Shown here: positions 1-6,894 of the stretch, in pieces
How the letters are laid out: every line of letters starts with the position of its first letter
Numbering within the stretch: position 1 is the stretch's first letter
Source: JACADW01 sp963747985
GTDB taxonomy: Bacteria; Acidobacteriota; UBA6911
Direction: 5' to 3'
DNA: 64,000 nt
NCBI GenBank assembly: GCA_963747985.1
Contig: CAVVHG010000002.1
Coordinates: 62,001 to 126,000, forward strand
Translations under genes and position numbers: made by a program
Notes under the pieces: generated by a model
The model's input: only the letters and a program-made list of their open reading frames with translations
Told to the model about the DNA's origin: nothing
The model's database searches: none

Positions 1-1
1 C

Positions 2-1060
2 CCGGATACGTTTTTCCGGTTGAATCCACGTAGCGTTGCCATCGATGAGGCGCAGATTCTGCCCGGAGTCTATTCGGCCCTGAGGGCTGCTATCGATGAG
101 CGACGTTCGGAGCGGGGACGGTTCGTGATCATCGGATCGAGTTCGCCCGATCTCTTACGCTCCCTATCCGAGAGCCTTGCCGGCCGGGTAGCAGTAATCG
201 AAATGGCCCCCTTTTCCTGGGAGGAGGTCACAGGGACCCTGAGGCGTGACTCCTTTCTCCGGCGGCTTCAGGATCGGAGGGCAGAGCCGCAGGATCTGAT
301 ATCGAGGTTGAAGCCGCGGGGAGACCTGGCCCTTGCACACGATTATTGGTTCCGCGGCGGCTACCCGGAACCGTGGCTGCGGAAGGATGAGGGGTTTCGG
401 CGGCAATGGATCGAGCAGTACATACAGAGTTACCTCTACCGGGACGTGAAAAGGCTGTTTCCGGGCTTGGATGAACTGCGGTTTCGGCGGTTTCTGGAAA
501 TGCTGGGCGGGTTGTCGGGACGCATTCTTAACTACTCGGAGATCGCGCGTGCGATGGGGATATCCCAGCCCACGGCGCGCGACTATTTCGACATCGCTCA
601 TGGCACTTTTCTCTGGCGAGCCGTTCCCGCCTGGACCAGGGACAGCGTGAAACGGACGGTCAAGCACCCACGCGGATATCTCCGGGATACGGGATTGCTG
701 CACGCGCTCATGCGCATCCCGGACGGCGATGCGCTGCTGAGCCACCCGCAGATGGGGGCGTCATGGGAAGGCATGGTCATCGAGGAGATACTGCGTCAGC
801 TGAACTCGCTGGGAGTTGCGTGCCAATACAGCCACTATCGGACAGGTGGTGGTGCGGAGGTGGACCTGGTGCTCGAAGGGGATTTCGGTCTGGTGGCCTG
901 TGAGATCAAACACACGTCTACGGTGCCTGCGCGCGAACTGAGGTCACTGCGCGATTTCGTGGCGGACCAAGGAGCGCGTCTTGGAGTTGTAGTCAATGCC
1001 GATGTCATGCCGCGCCTGTATGACGACCGCATCGTCGGCCTGCCGTTCACTCATTTGTGA
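2..1060 (+). CDS. DUF4143-type AAA ATPase, 5' end cut by the window
   Basis: The reading frame is open to the left edge of the window, so the N-terminal part with the Walker A loop lies outside. The first visible residues include the Walker B-like stretch VAIDEAQ, followed by a sensor-like IIGSSS segment. The middle has a winged-helix region (ILNYSEIARAMGISQPTARDY), and the C-terminus carries EVDLVLE followed by CEIK, the E-V-D...E-x-K pattern of a nuclease-like fold typical of the DUF4143 domain. Proteins of this family are common, often horizontally spread, ATPases of poorly defined role, many next to toxin-antitoxin genes. A VapBC pair lies about 180 bases downstream on the other strand. 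The family call is firm; no cellular function can be assigned. Confidence 0.85.
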   Translation, partial: PDTFFRLNPRSVAIDEAQILPGVYSALRAAIDERRSERGRFVIIGSSSPDLLRSLSESLAGRVAVIEMAPFSWEEVTGTLRRDSFLRRLQDRRAEPQDLISRLKPRGDLALAHDYWFRGGYPEPWLRKDEGFRRQWIEQYIQSYLYRDVKRLFPGLDELRFRRFLEMLGGLSGRILNYSEIARAMGISQPTARDYFDIAHGTFLWRAVPAWTRDSVKRTVKHPRGYLRDTGLLHALMRIPDGDALLSHPQMGASWEGMVIEEILRQLNSLGVACQYSHYRTGGGAEVDLVLEGDFGLVACEIKHTSTVPARELRSLRDFVADQGARLGVVVNADVMPRLYDDRIVGLPFTHL

Positions 1061-1239
1061 AGAACGTGCGCAGACTCCCGGCGGTATGTCCGGTCGAGCA
1101 GCTAAGAAAACCGAATTCCGAAGACCTGGCACCAGTCGGTTCGCCGACGAATGCCGGGGCAACTGTCGGTGGCTTCGCAGGGCGCCCGAGGCACCAGAGG
1201 TTCTTCCGGATGGCTTCCGCGAATGGATCGCTCCGCTGA

Positions 1240-1671
1240 TCAGCCGGCGATCAGCATGTAGTCAAGGCCCGGGAACTGGGAGAATGCTCGATCCAGCGTG
1301 ATCAGCCTGAAGCCGCCGGTGCACGCGAATGCCGCTAAGTACGCGTCCATGACAACTTTGGGCGACCGCTCGAACGGCCGGCAGAGAATCTCCCATGTCG
1401 CTTCGAATTCCGGCGGTTCCAGTGTGAAGGAAAAGCGGCCCGAAGCCAGCATTGCGGCGTACAGGGCCCAAGCCGAGGGCAGTGAGACGGCATCCGCACC
1501 CAGCGCGGCCTGGGAACTCATCAGGCGCAGCAGGGCCATCTGCACCGGCCGGCATATGTAGACCGATTCATCGTCCGGCCGTCCCTCCCACCACCGCCGA
1601 ACCTCCGCGTGCCGCGCGTGGCATTCCGCCGCCAGCGCCAGCAATACATTAACGTCGCTGAGCAGCTTCAT
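1240..1671 (-). CDS. VapC-like PIN-domain ribonuclease toxin
   Basis: This 143-residue protein has the PIN-domain layout: Asp6 in the N-terminal strand (LLSDVNVLL), then Asp109 (VVMDAYLAAFA) and Asp127 (ITLDRAF), the acidic residues that bind Mg2+ or Mn2+ in VapC RNases. Length is normal for the family. Its start codon lies inside the end of the upstream antitoxin gene (23-base overlap), the usual coupling in vapBC operons. The expected role is endonucleolytic cleavage of a specific RNA, often a tRNA, when the antitoxin is degraded; the target cannot be read from sequence. No frameshift or missing acidic residue is seen, so the toxin looks intact. Confidence 0.88.
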   Translation of the reverse strand: MKLLSDVNVLLALAAECHARHAEVRRWWEGRPDDESVYICRPVQMALLRLMSSQAALGADAVSLPSAWALYAAMLASGRFSFTLEPPEFEATWEILCRPFERSPKVVMDAYLAAFACTGGFRLITLDRAFSQFPGLDYMLIAG

Positions 1672-1915
1672 ATGCCGCCTGCTCCTCGCGCACCAGAATC
1701 TCGTGAACTTCGTCCGGCGAAAGCGTGCGTCGCCCCGGCGTGCGACTCGGAATCAGCGGGAACTTCAGAGCGGCGCCCTTGGGCTTTCTACTCCGCGCAT
1801 CGAGTTCGCGCTCCAAGGCAACGACGATCAGATCTTTCAAACTCATGTTCCGGCGCAGCGCTGCCAGTTTGGCCCGACGCGCCACCGCATCCGGCAAGTC
1901 AAGCGTCGTTCTCAT
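1649..1915 (-). CDS. VapB-like ribbon-helix-helix antitoxin
   Basis: An 88-residue protein begins MRTTLDLPDAVARRAKLAAL, the short beta strand plus helix pattern of ribbon-helix-helix antitoxins that bind DNA as dimers. The charged C-terminal half would wrap around the PIN toxin. I chose the ATG at 1915 over an in-frame one six codons upstream because the RHH strand starts there and the upstream codons fall in the operator. No Shine-Dalgarno sequence precedes the ATG, and the inferred -10 box is only about 7 bases upstream, so the message may be leaderless. The gene overlaps vapC by 23 bases. Autorepression by the VapBC complex is likely, given the palindrome at 1919-1940. Confidence 0.82.
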   Translation of the reverse strand: MRTTLDLPDAVARRAKLAALRRNMSLKDLIVVALERELDARSRKPKGAALKFPLIPSRTPGRRTLSPDEVHEILVREEQAAYEAAQRR

Positions 1916-1918
1916 GAA

Positions 1919-1951
1919 AGCATAATGCTGCATTTATGCTGATATCGTCAA
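1919..1951 (-). promoter_or_regulatory. vapBC promoter with palindromic operator
   Basis: On the minus strand a TTGACG -35 element (1946-1951) is followed after 18 bases by CATTAT (1922-1927). An inverted repeat, AGCATAA at 1919-1925 and TTATGCT at 1934-1940, overlaps the -10 region; the inner bases extend the symmetry to AGCATAATGC / GCATTTATGCT with one extra T. This placement would block RNA polymerase when bound by the RHH antitoxin. The box assignments are by eye. Confidence 0.6.
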
Positions 1952-2034
1952 GGACCCAAACCGATCGCTTCGGTCTCGATTTTGAGATCGTCAGCACCAG
2001 GGCGATCTCTGCAACCAGAGCCGCCGGTCAATGA

Positions 2035-2109
2035 GAGCCGCAAAGGACGCAGAGATAAATACTTGATTCTAAACTGGATATAAGATCATCTTTGCGGTCT
2101 TTGCGCCTC
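2035..2109. repeat. Imperfect inverted repeat, CGCAAAG type
   Basis: Two 22-base arms (2035-2056 and 2088-2109) are inverted copies with four mismatches; both contain the GCAAAG(G/A)(A/C)CGCA(G/A)AGAT motif. The 31-base spacer is AT-rich. Such GCAAAG/CTTTGC hairpins are a familiar class of dispersed intergenic repeat in high-GC bacteria. It lies in the 460-base stretch between vapB and the GntR regulator, where I see no gene. Confidence 0.55.
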
Positions 2110-2301
2110 CGCGGTGACTCCGCTATTGCCAGCGAGCAGATTAAACCTGGTCTGGCATATCACGTACGGTGGACGGTATTTGAGTGTCAGGCAGGCGTCC
2201 GCATCCTCATCGTTGACGAGCTTCTCCTCGGAAACTCCGCTCCGCATCAATCTTGTGTCGCGGGCGTCAGCACTTGGTCGGTTCTCCATTGCAGAAAAAG
2301 C

Positions 2302-2330
2302 TTGACACATATATTAAGATAGTGTATTAA
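2302..2330 (+). promoter_or_regulatory. Promoter of the YtrA-like regulator and slipin
   Basis: A perfect TTGACA -35 box (2302-2307) stands 17 bases from TATTAA (2325-2330). The surrounding DNA is much more AT-rich than the rest of the window. The transcript would begin about 30 bases before the GntR start codon. Confidence 0.7.
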
Positions 2331-2342
2331 AACAATAATACA
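2323..2342 (+). promoter_or_regulatory. Likely GntR/YtrA autoregulatory operator
   Basis: A perfect 7-base inverted repeat, TGTATTA (2323-2329) and TAATACA (2336-2342), with a 6-base spacer overlaps the -10 box. Its GT...AC symmetry resembles operators of YtrA-subfamily GntR proteins, and the regulator gene starts 33 bases downstream, so autorepression is the simplest reading. Confidence 0.65.
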
Positions 2343-2375
2343 ATAGAACGATAAGAAGAGTTGAGAGGTGAGACC

Positions 2376-2753
2376 TTGGAGTTCAGGATCGATTCTAAGA
2401 GCGGCGTTCCGTTCTATCGACAGATCATCGAACAGGTCAAGTTTGCCGTTTCCCGTGGCGAGCTTCAGCCCGGCTCCCAGCTCCCGACGGTAAGGCAACT
2501 GGCGGTCGACCTCTCGATCAATCCCAATACGGTAGTCCGCGCCTACAGGGAGATGGAAATCGAGGGTCTGCTGGAGACTCACCAGGGGTCGGGCACATTC
2601 GTCAGACAGCAGAAGTTCGAAATCGACGATCTCGAGCGGCAGCGAATGCTTGACCAGATCATCACCGAAATACTCGCCCGCGCCTCGTCATACGGACTGT
2701 CGTTTGACGAGGTTCTGGCAGGACTGCAGCAACGAAAGGAGGGATCGTTATGA
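2376..2753 (+). CDS. GntR-family regulator, YtrA subfamily
   Basis: The 125-residue protein begins with the YtrA-type strand LEFRIDSKSGVPFYRQI and carries an N-terminal winged helix-turn-helix (GELQPGSQLPTVRQLA, then INPNTVVRAYREMEIEGLL) and a short C-terminal helical dimerisation tail in place of a full ligand-binding domain. That small size is diagnostic of the subfamily. I place the start at TTG 2376 because GAGAGGTGAG precedes it at proper spacing; an in-frame TTG at 2361 is possible. The gene overlaps the slipin gene by 4 bases (ATGA), so it probably controls that gene. YtrA proteins typically repress membrane or envelope-stress operons; the inducer here is unknown. Confidence 0.9.
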   Translation: MEFRIDSKSGVPFYRQIIEQVKFAVSRGELQPGSQLPTVRQLAVDLSINPNTVVRAYREMEIEGLLETHQGSGTFVRQQKFEIDDLERQRMLDQIITEILARASSYGLSFDEVLAGLQQRKEGSL

Positions 2754-3895
2754 GATCCACATCGACATCGAAGACAAGCATCGTCGAGAAGGCACTCGCG
2801 GCGGAAATCCAGCCTGCTGCCAAGCTGATATCATCGCTGCGTGCCGACTTCCGTTTTGCCCCGCTAAATGCCTTGCTCCTCATCGGGATCTTTGTAGCCG
2901 GGCTCGTGCTTCACCTCAACGCATACCCCTTCAACACCGATGCGGTCCTGCTCTTCATGCTTTCCGCGCTTGGCCTGGCGGTGGTCCTGCGGATGGTGCA
3001 GGTATGGGAAACCGTCGTGATTCTAGGGGCAGCAGACTGCCTGGCCGGCTATCTCCATCTGCGGCCGAACAGTGACATCCTGCTCGGCACTGTGATCCTG
3101 GCGCTTCTTGTCGCCCCCTCTATCCAGATCGCGTACCAGTGGGAGAGGGCTGTGGTGCTCCGGTTCGGCAAATTCCGCGCCCTGCGCAAGCCGGGAGTGT
3201 TCGTCGTCATACCCGTCATCGACAAGGTCGCACGCTTCGTCGACCAGCGGATCCGCGTCACGGACTTCAGCGCCGAGATGACGCTCACCTCCGACACGGT
3301 CCCGGTGAACGTCGATGCCATAGCCTTCTGGATGGTGTGGGATGCGCAGAAGGCCGTGCTCGAAGTGGAGCAGTTCGAAAGCGCCGTCATCCTCTCGGCG
3401 CAGACGGCGCTCCGGAATGCGATCGGCAAGAACGATCTGGCCAACCTGCTCTCCGAACGTGACCGCCTGGGCCACGAGATCCAGAAGGTCCTGGACGAGA
3501 AGACCAGCGCCTGGGGTATTACAACTCAGGCGGTGGAGATACGGGACATCATTATCCCGAAGGATCTCGAGGACGCGATGAGCCGGCAGGCACAGGCGGA
3601 GCGGGAGCGTCAGAGCCGCATCATCCTCGGCACGGCCGAAACCGAGATCGCCGAGAAGTTCGCGCGCGCTTCGGAACACTACAAGGACAACCCGGTGGCC
3701 CTGCATCTCAGGGCGATGAACATGGTCTATGAAGGACTGCGTCAGAAGGGTTCGATGATTATCGTGCCCTCCACGGCCGTTGAGACTATGGGGCTCGGCG
3801 CCCTTGGCGGGCTTACCGCCTTCGGCCGCGACGTGCCGCAAAGGGACGCCGGCAGCGAAGCACCCGCCGGGGATTCCACGGCAGGCAAGAGCTGA
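2750..3895 (+). CDS. Slipin-type SPFH/band-7 membrane protein
   Basis: This 381-residue protein has an N-terminal membrane module with about three hydrophobic segments (near residues 41-60, 66-85 and 111-128), then a band-7/SPFH domain beginning IAYQWERAVVLRFGKFRALRKPG, with the slipin hallmark WERAVVLRFGK. The region near residues 270-310 (QAQAERERQSRIILGTAE) is the expected charged helix of SPFH oligomers. Slipins usually have one or two membrane spans, so the extra N-terminal segments are unusual. AAGGAGGG lies just upstream and the start overlaps the regulator stop codon. A role in organising membrane microdomains or protecting envelope proteins follows from the family, not from this sequence. 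Confidence 0.88.
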   Translation: MRSTSTSKTSIVEKALAAEIQPAAKLISSLRADFRFAPLNALLLIGIFVAGLVLHLNAYPFNTDAVLLFMLSALGLAVVLRMVQVWETVVILGAADCLAGYLHLRPNSDILLGTVILALLVAPSIQIAYQWERAVVLRFGKFRALRKPGVFVVIPVIDKVARFVDQRIRVTDFSAEMTLTSDTVPVNVDAIAFWMVWDAQKAVLEVEQFESAVILSAQTALRNAIGKNDLANLLSERDRLGHEIQKVLDEKTSAWGITTQAVEIRDIIIPKDLEDAMSRQAQAERERQSRIILGTAETEIAEKFARASEHYKDNPVALHLRAMNMVYEGLRQKGSMIIVPSTAVETMGLGALGGLTAFGRDVPQRDAGSEAPAGDSTAGKS

Positions 3896-3947
3896 TCAAA
3901 GCAGCGGGGCACCCGGCATTCGTGAAGGCCGCAGAAAGGAGGATGGC

Positions 3948-4160
3948 GTGAGACGAATGATCATCATTCTAATCATCCTCTTCGCATGTCTGTTCTGGCT
4001 GGCCGGTCCCGGTACGATCCGTCCAGGGTCGCAACCCCAGGAGTGGCAAGGGCAGGGAAGGGAATCTGTCGTCAGTGTCGTCATTTCCTCATCGAGATTG
4101 GCCTTCACCCTGGGCATGCCGGCCGCGCTGATATACGAGTTGCGCGCCCTTCTAAAGTAG
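3948..4160 (+). CDS. Small membrane protein of unknown function
   Basis: A GTG start at 3948 follows an excellent AAAGGAGGA site, and the 70-residue product begins MRRMIIILIILFACLFWLAG, one strong transmembrane helix or uncleaved signal. The rest is short, with a Gln/Gly-rich loop and a second weakly hydrophobic stretch. It starts 52 bases after the slipin gene on the same strand, so it is probably the third gene of the YtrA-controlled operon. I recognise no family. The ribosome binding site and position support a real gene; function is open. Confidence 0.55.
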   Translation: MRRMIIILIILFACLFWLAGPGTIRPGSQPQEWQGQGRESVVSVVISSSRLAFTLGMPAALIYELRALLK

Positions 4161-4219
4161 ACGCCGGACGGGCGTCCGTCACGTTGCCTGTACCGGCGGC
4201 GCGCACCTGCCTGGTGCGG

Positions 4220-6586
4220 TCACTGAGCTGCACGAGCGCGTGTGCGGAAGCGCAGCGCGTAGACAGATGCCGTTCCGTCGTCTCCGTTCTCTCCGAGGAT
4301 AAGGAGGACCAGGTCGCGCTGCGGGTCATACACCATGGCGCGATTCTGACCGGAGGCGCCGGCCGGAGCCACGATGTCAATCTTTTCCCAACGGTTGACG
4401 CCTAACCTGTAAGCCCACAACGCGTCGCCGAGAGTCAGGAATACATCCTCGCCCGGAACGTAGACAGCCTCCCGCATGCAGGCAGGGGGTGATGCCCCTG
4501 CTGCAGCCGTAACCTGCGGCTGCATATTTTTCCAGCGCGCTGTCTTCAGGTCGAAGGTCCACAGCTCGTCGCGCCTGATCCCTCCTCCGTGCAGGATTAC
4601 CTGGCCGCGGGTCGAGTCGAAGGCCAGACTGGTCATTTCATACAGGTTCTGCGGCGATGGCTGTCCTTTGTCCAGTCGCTCCCAGGCAGACCCGCGGAGC
4701 AAATAGATCGCGTTGTCTGTCGGCGGTTGCGAGGGGTTCCACGGCAGCAGGTATCCGGCATCGTTGAGCCTCGCGGGCCAATCCACCGTTACGCCCATCA
4801 CGCCGAGCGGCGTACTGACCAGCGTGTCCAAACCTGCCGGAGCCGGTCCAATCAAGTCCCACGAGGCAGTCTCGGGGCCGTAGGCCCAGGTGGCGTATTT
4901 CACATACGACGACGGCGGGAAGACGAGCGCGTCGGCGGCTGACCGCGGCTTGCCGGGGAACGACTTGAGCCATTCCGGCTCGCAGCCCGTTGTGAGCCGG
5001 ATCGGGTGAACCATGATCATCTTCTGTTGCACGGGATCATAGGCATAGATCCGCCGGCCGTGTTCCGTCCAGGGCCCACCCTGGAAGGTCACGCCGGCCA
5101 GCCGCACACCGTGATTCCAGAGTCGTTCCGGATACTCGGGGTTGGTGCCGTCGTGCCAGGCGTCGAGGTCGACATTGAAAGCATCCACATCGTTTCCCTC
5201 GTAGCCGCAATGTCCTCCACCCCAATAGAGAATCTCTCCGCGCCCGGTGTCGAACGTCGCGCTCCCCCAGGTCCGGATGGGAGCCGCTTGCCCGCCCTGA
5301 TTCAGCTTCACCCACTGGTTGATCGGCATGGAAGAGTCCGTGGGCTTTCGCGCGGGCGGACGTGGAGACTCGACGCCAACCTGTCTTTTCGGCATCGGTT
5401 CCTGCGACGTGATGCCTGCGTCCGAATGCTCGATGACATCTCCGTCGATCCGGTATCCATAGGTGGTTCGCACCGGGTACAGGATGTTGCAGGCCGTTTG
5501 ATCACCCTGTGCTCTTGCGCTGGTAATGAGCAGAATAAGACGCTTGTCGGCGGCGATGTCTGCGGAGAGGTAGAAACCCGTCGGGACGTCGCCTTTGAGT
5601 CTTATCCACCGATCCGATGCCGGGTCGTATGCCCACATGTCGGTAAGGTCCGTACGGTTGTACCCCCCGCCTATGATGATCCAGCCGGTGACAGGATCGT
5701 ACACTGTGAAGTGTCCGGCGCGCGGCGCCGGACCACCGGGAGCAGCGGATTTGCGCCAGCGGCGAGCCTTCAAATCGAATACCCAGGTATCGGCGAGATA
5801 ACGGCTCTGGCCGTCGCCCCCAAACAGCACGAGCTGACGGTTCCTCGTGTCGCAGACCATGCGGCTGTTCATGCGCGGTGGAGGCTGGCTTTCGAGGGAC
5901 AGTCTCTGCCAATCATTGTGTTTGACGCGATACACCCAGGTTCCTGTGTAACCTGCCAGCTTTCCATCCGGCATCCGCTCGGCGACATGGCCCCCTCCGA
6001 ACAAGATGACCTCGTCGCCAACAGGGTCGTAGGCCAGCGAGCCGCCGACCACGGGAGGCGGGGAACCGGCTGGTGCGAGGTCCGACCAGCGCCGTCTCGC
6101 GATATCGTACGTAGCCGTGAGCCCGCCCGTGAAGTAAAACAGGGAATTCGCAGTCGAATTGTAGGTCACCTGGTCGAACACGATGTTCAGGTCGGGACGC
6201 GGGACAGCCTCCTCTTCCTCCGTCATGCTGCGCATCACGGTGCGCTCACTGCCGGTCGTGATTCCCGAATAGGTCCGCGGAACATATGCCAGCGGGAGGC
6301 GCTTGCTCCACGCGCCTTCCATCTGAAACGGCAGGCAGCTCCGCCACTGGCCGTCCTCAGGATCAAACGCGACCATGTCATATTCCGGCACTGCCATGAG
6401 AGGTTGCTCCTGCAGCAGGTCAGGATCAGCGTTCATGAATCCCCAGAGAAAGAAAGCCTTGGCTTCGGCGGCGTAGCGGACTGCGCTCCCCGGGCGGGCG
6501 CCTGTGATGTCTTTTCGCAACTCAGCCCATTGGCCGGTTTGGGCAAGGCATGCTGACGACATGAAGAGGATGCACAAGAGACGCAT
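4220..6586 (-). CDS. Secreted kelch-repeat beta-propeller protein
   Basis: This 788-residue protein opens with a signal peptide (MRLLCILFMSSACLAQ). It contains many kelch-type blades of the form D...LILFGG...ADTWVFDLKARRW, for example near residues 190-340 and again in the C-terminal half (GQVILHGGGIRRDELWTFDLKTARW). Two sets of repeats are joined by a linker near residue 400 (SPRPPARKPTDSS), suggesting two propellers. AAGGAGG precedes the ATG. Kelch propellers bind proteins or sugars, and some, like galactose oxidase, carry copper sites; I see no clear copper-ligand set. It is probably periplasmic or extracellular. It lies between unrelated genes on the other strand, alone in its transcript. 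Confidence 0.85.
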   Translation of the reverse strand: MRLLCILFMSSACLAQTGQWAELRKDITGARPGSAVRYAAEAKAFFLWGFMNADPDLLQEQPLMAVPEYDMVAFDPEDGQWRSCLPFQMEGAWSKRLPLAYVPRTYSGITTGSERTVMRSMTEEEEAVPRPDLNIVFDQVTYNSTANSLFYFTGGLTATYDIARRRWSDLAPAGSPPPVVGGSLAYDPVGDEVILFGGGHVAERMPDGKLAGYTGTWVYRVKHNDWQRLSLESQPPPRMNSRMVCDTRNRQLVLFGGDGQSRYLADTWVFDLKARRWRKSAAPGGPAPRAGHFTVYDPVTGWIIIGGGYNRTDLTDMWAYDPASDRWIRLKGDVPTGFYLSADIAADKRLILLITSARAQGDQTACNILYPVRTTYGYRIDGDVIEHSDAGITSQEPMPKRQVGVESPRPPARKPTDSSMPINQWVKLNQGGQAAPIRTWGSATFDTGRGEILYWGGGHCGYEGNDVDAFNVDLDAWHDGTNPEYPERLWNHGVRLAGVTFQGGPWTEHGRRIYAYDPVQQKMIMVHPIRLTTGCEPEWLKSFPGKPRSAADALVFPPSSYVKYATWAYGPETASWDLIGPAPAGLDTLVSTPLGVMGVTVDWPARLNDAGYLLPWNPSQPPTDNAIYLLRGSAWERLDKGQPSPQNLYEMTSLAFDSTRGQVILHGGGIRRDELWTFDLKTARWKNMQPQVTAAAGASPPACMREAVYVPGEDVFLTLGDALWAYRLGVNRWEKIDIVAPAGASGQNRAMVYDPQRDLVLLILGENGDDGTASVYALRFRTRARAAQ

Positions 6587-6600
6587 TTTTGCCTCCTTCG

Positions 6601-6699
6601 ATTTTGGGAACAGGCTACTCAGCCTCGAAACTCGGTCGCTCGTAAATCTGCGTGTGCCGATGCCCTCTGTTTCGAGGTTGAGTAGCCTGTCCCCAAAAC
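6601..6699. repeat. 31-base inverted repeat, REP/MITE-like
   Basis: Arms at 6601-6631 and 6669-6699 match in 28 of 31 positions as inverted copies around a 37-base loop. The core GGACAGGCTACTCAACCTCG resembles the GGGACAGGC termini seen in palindromic repeats mobilised by REP-associated tyrosine transposases; that link is from memory of the motif. It fills the space between the divergent kelch and GH30-like genes (308 bases), and transcripts across it would fold into a very stable hairpin. No transposase is present in the window. Confidence 0.75.
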
Positions 6700-6894
6700 T
6701 AGCGATCGGCAGCAGTCTAATTCAAGACAGGCCTAACGGGAAGATCGCGAGCATGCCGCCACACGGCAACGGGCAGAGTCACGCAGCGCCGGCGTTGCGA
6801 TACGCACCCTCTCCTTCTCTCGTGCTATGCTGCGTCCCTCTGTTCCTTGAGTGGCAATCGTGATTGTCCTTCACGAAGTGAGGAGTCATACGCT

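Noticed and set aside
5006..6556. Plus-strand frame of 516 codons
   Set aside because: It lies wholly antisense to the kelch gene, has no family features and is a codon-bias shadow of high-GC coding DNA.
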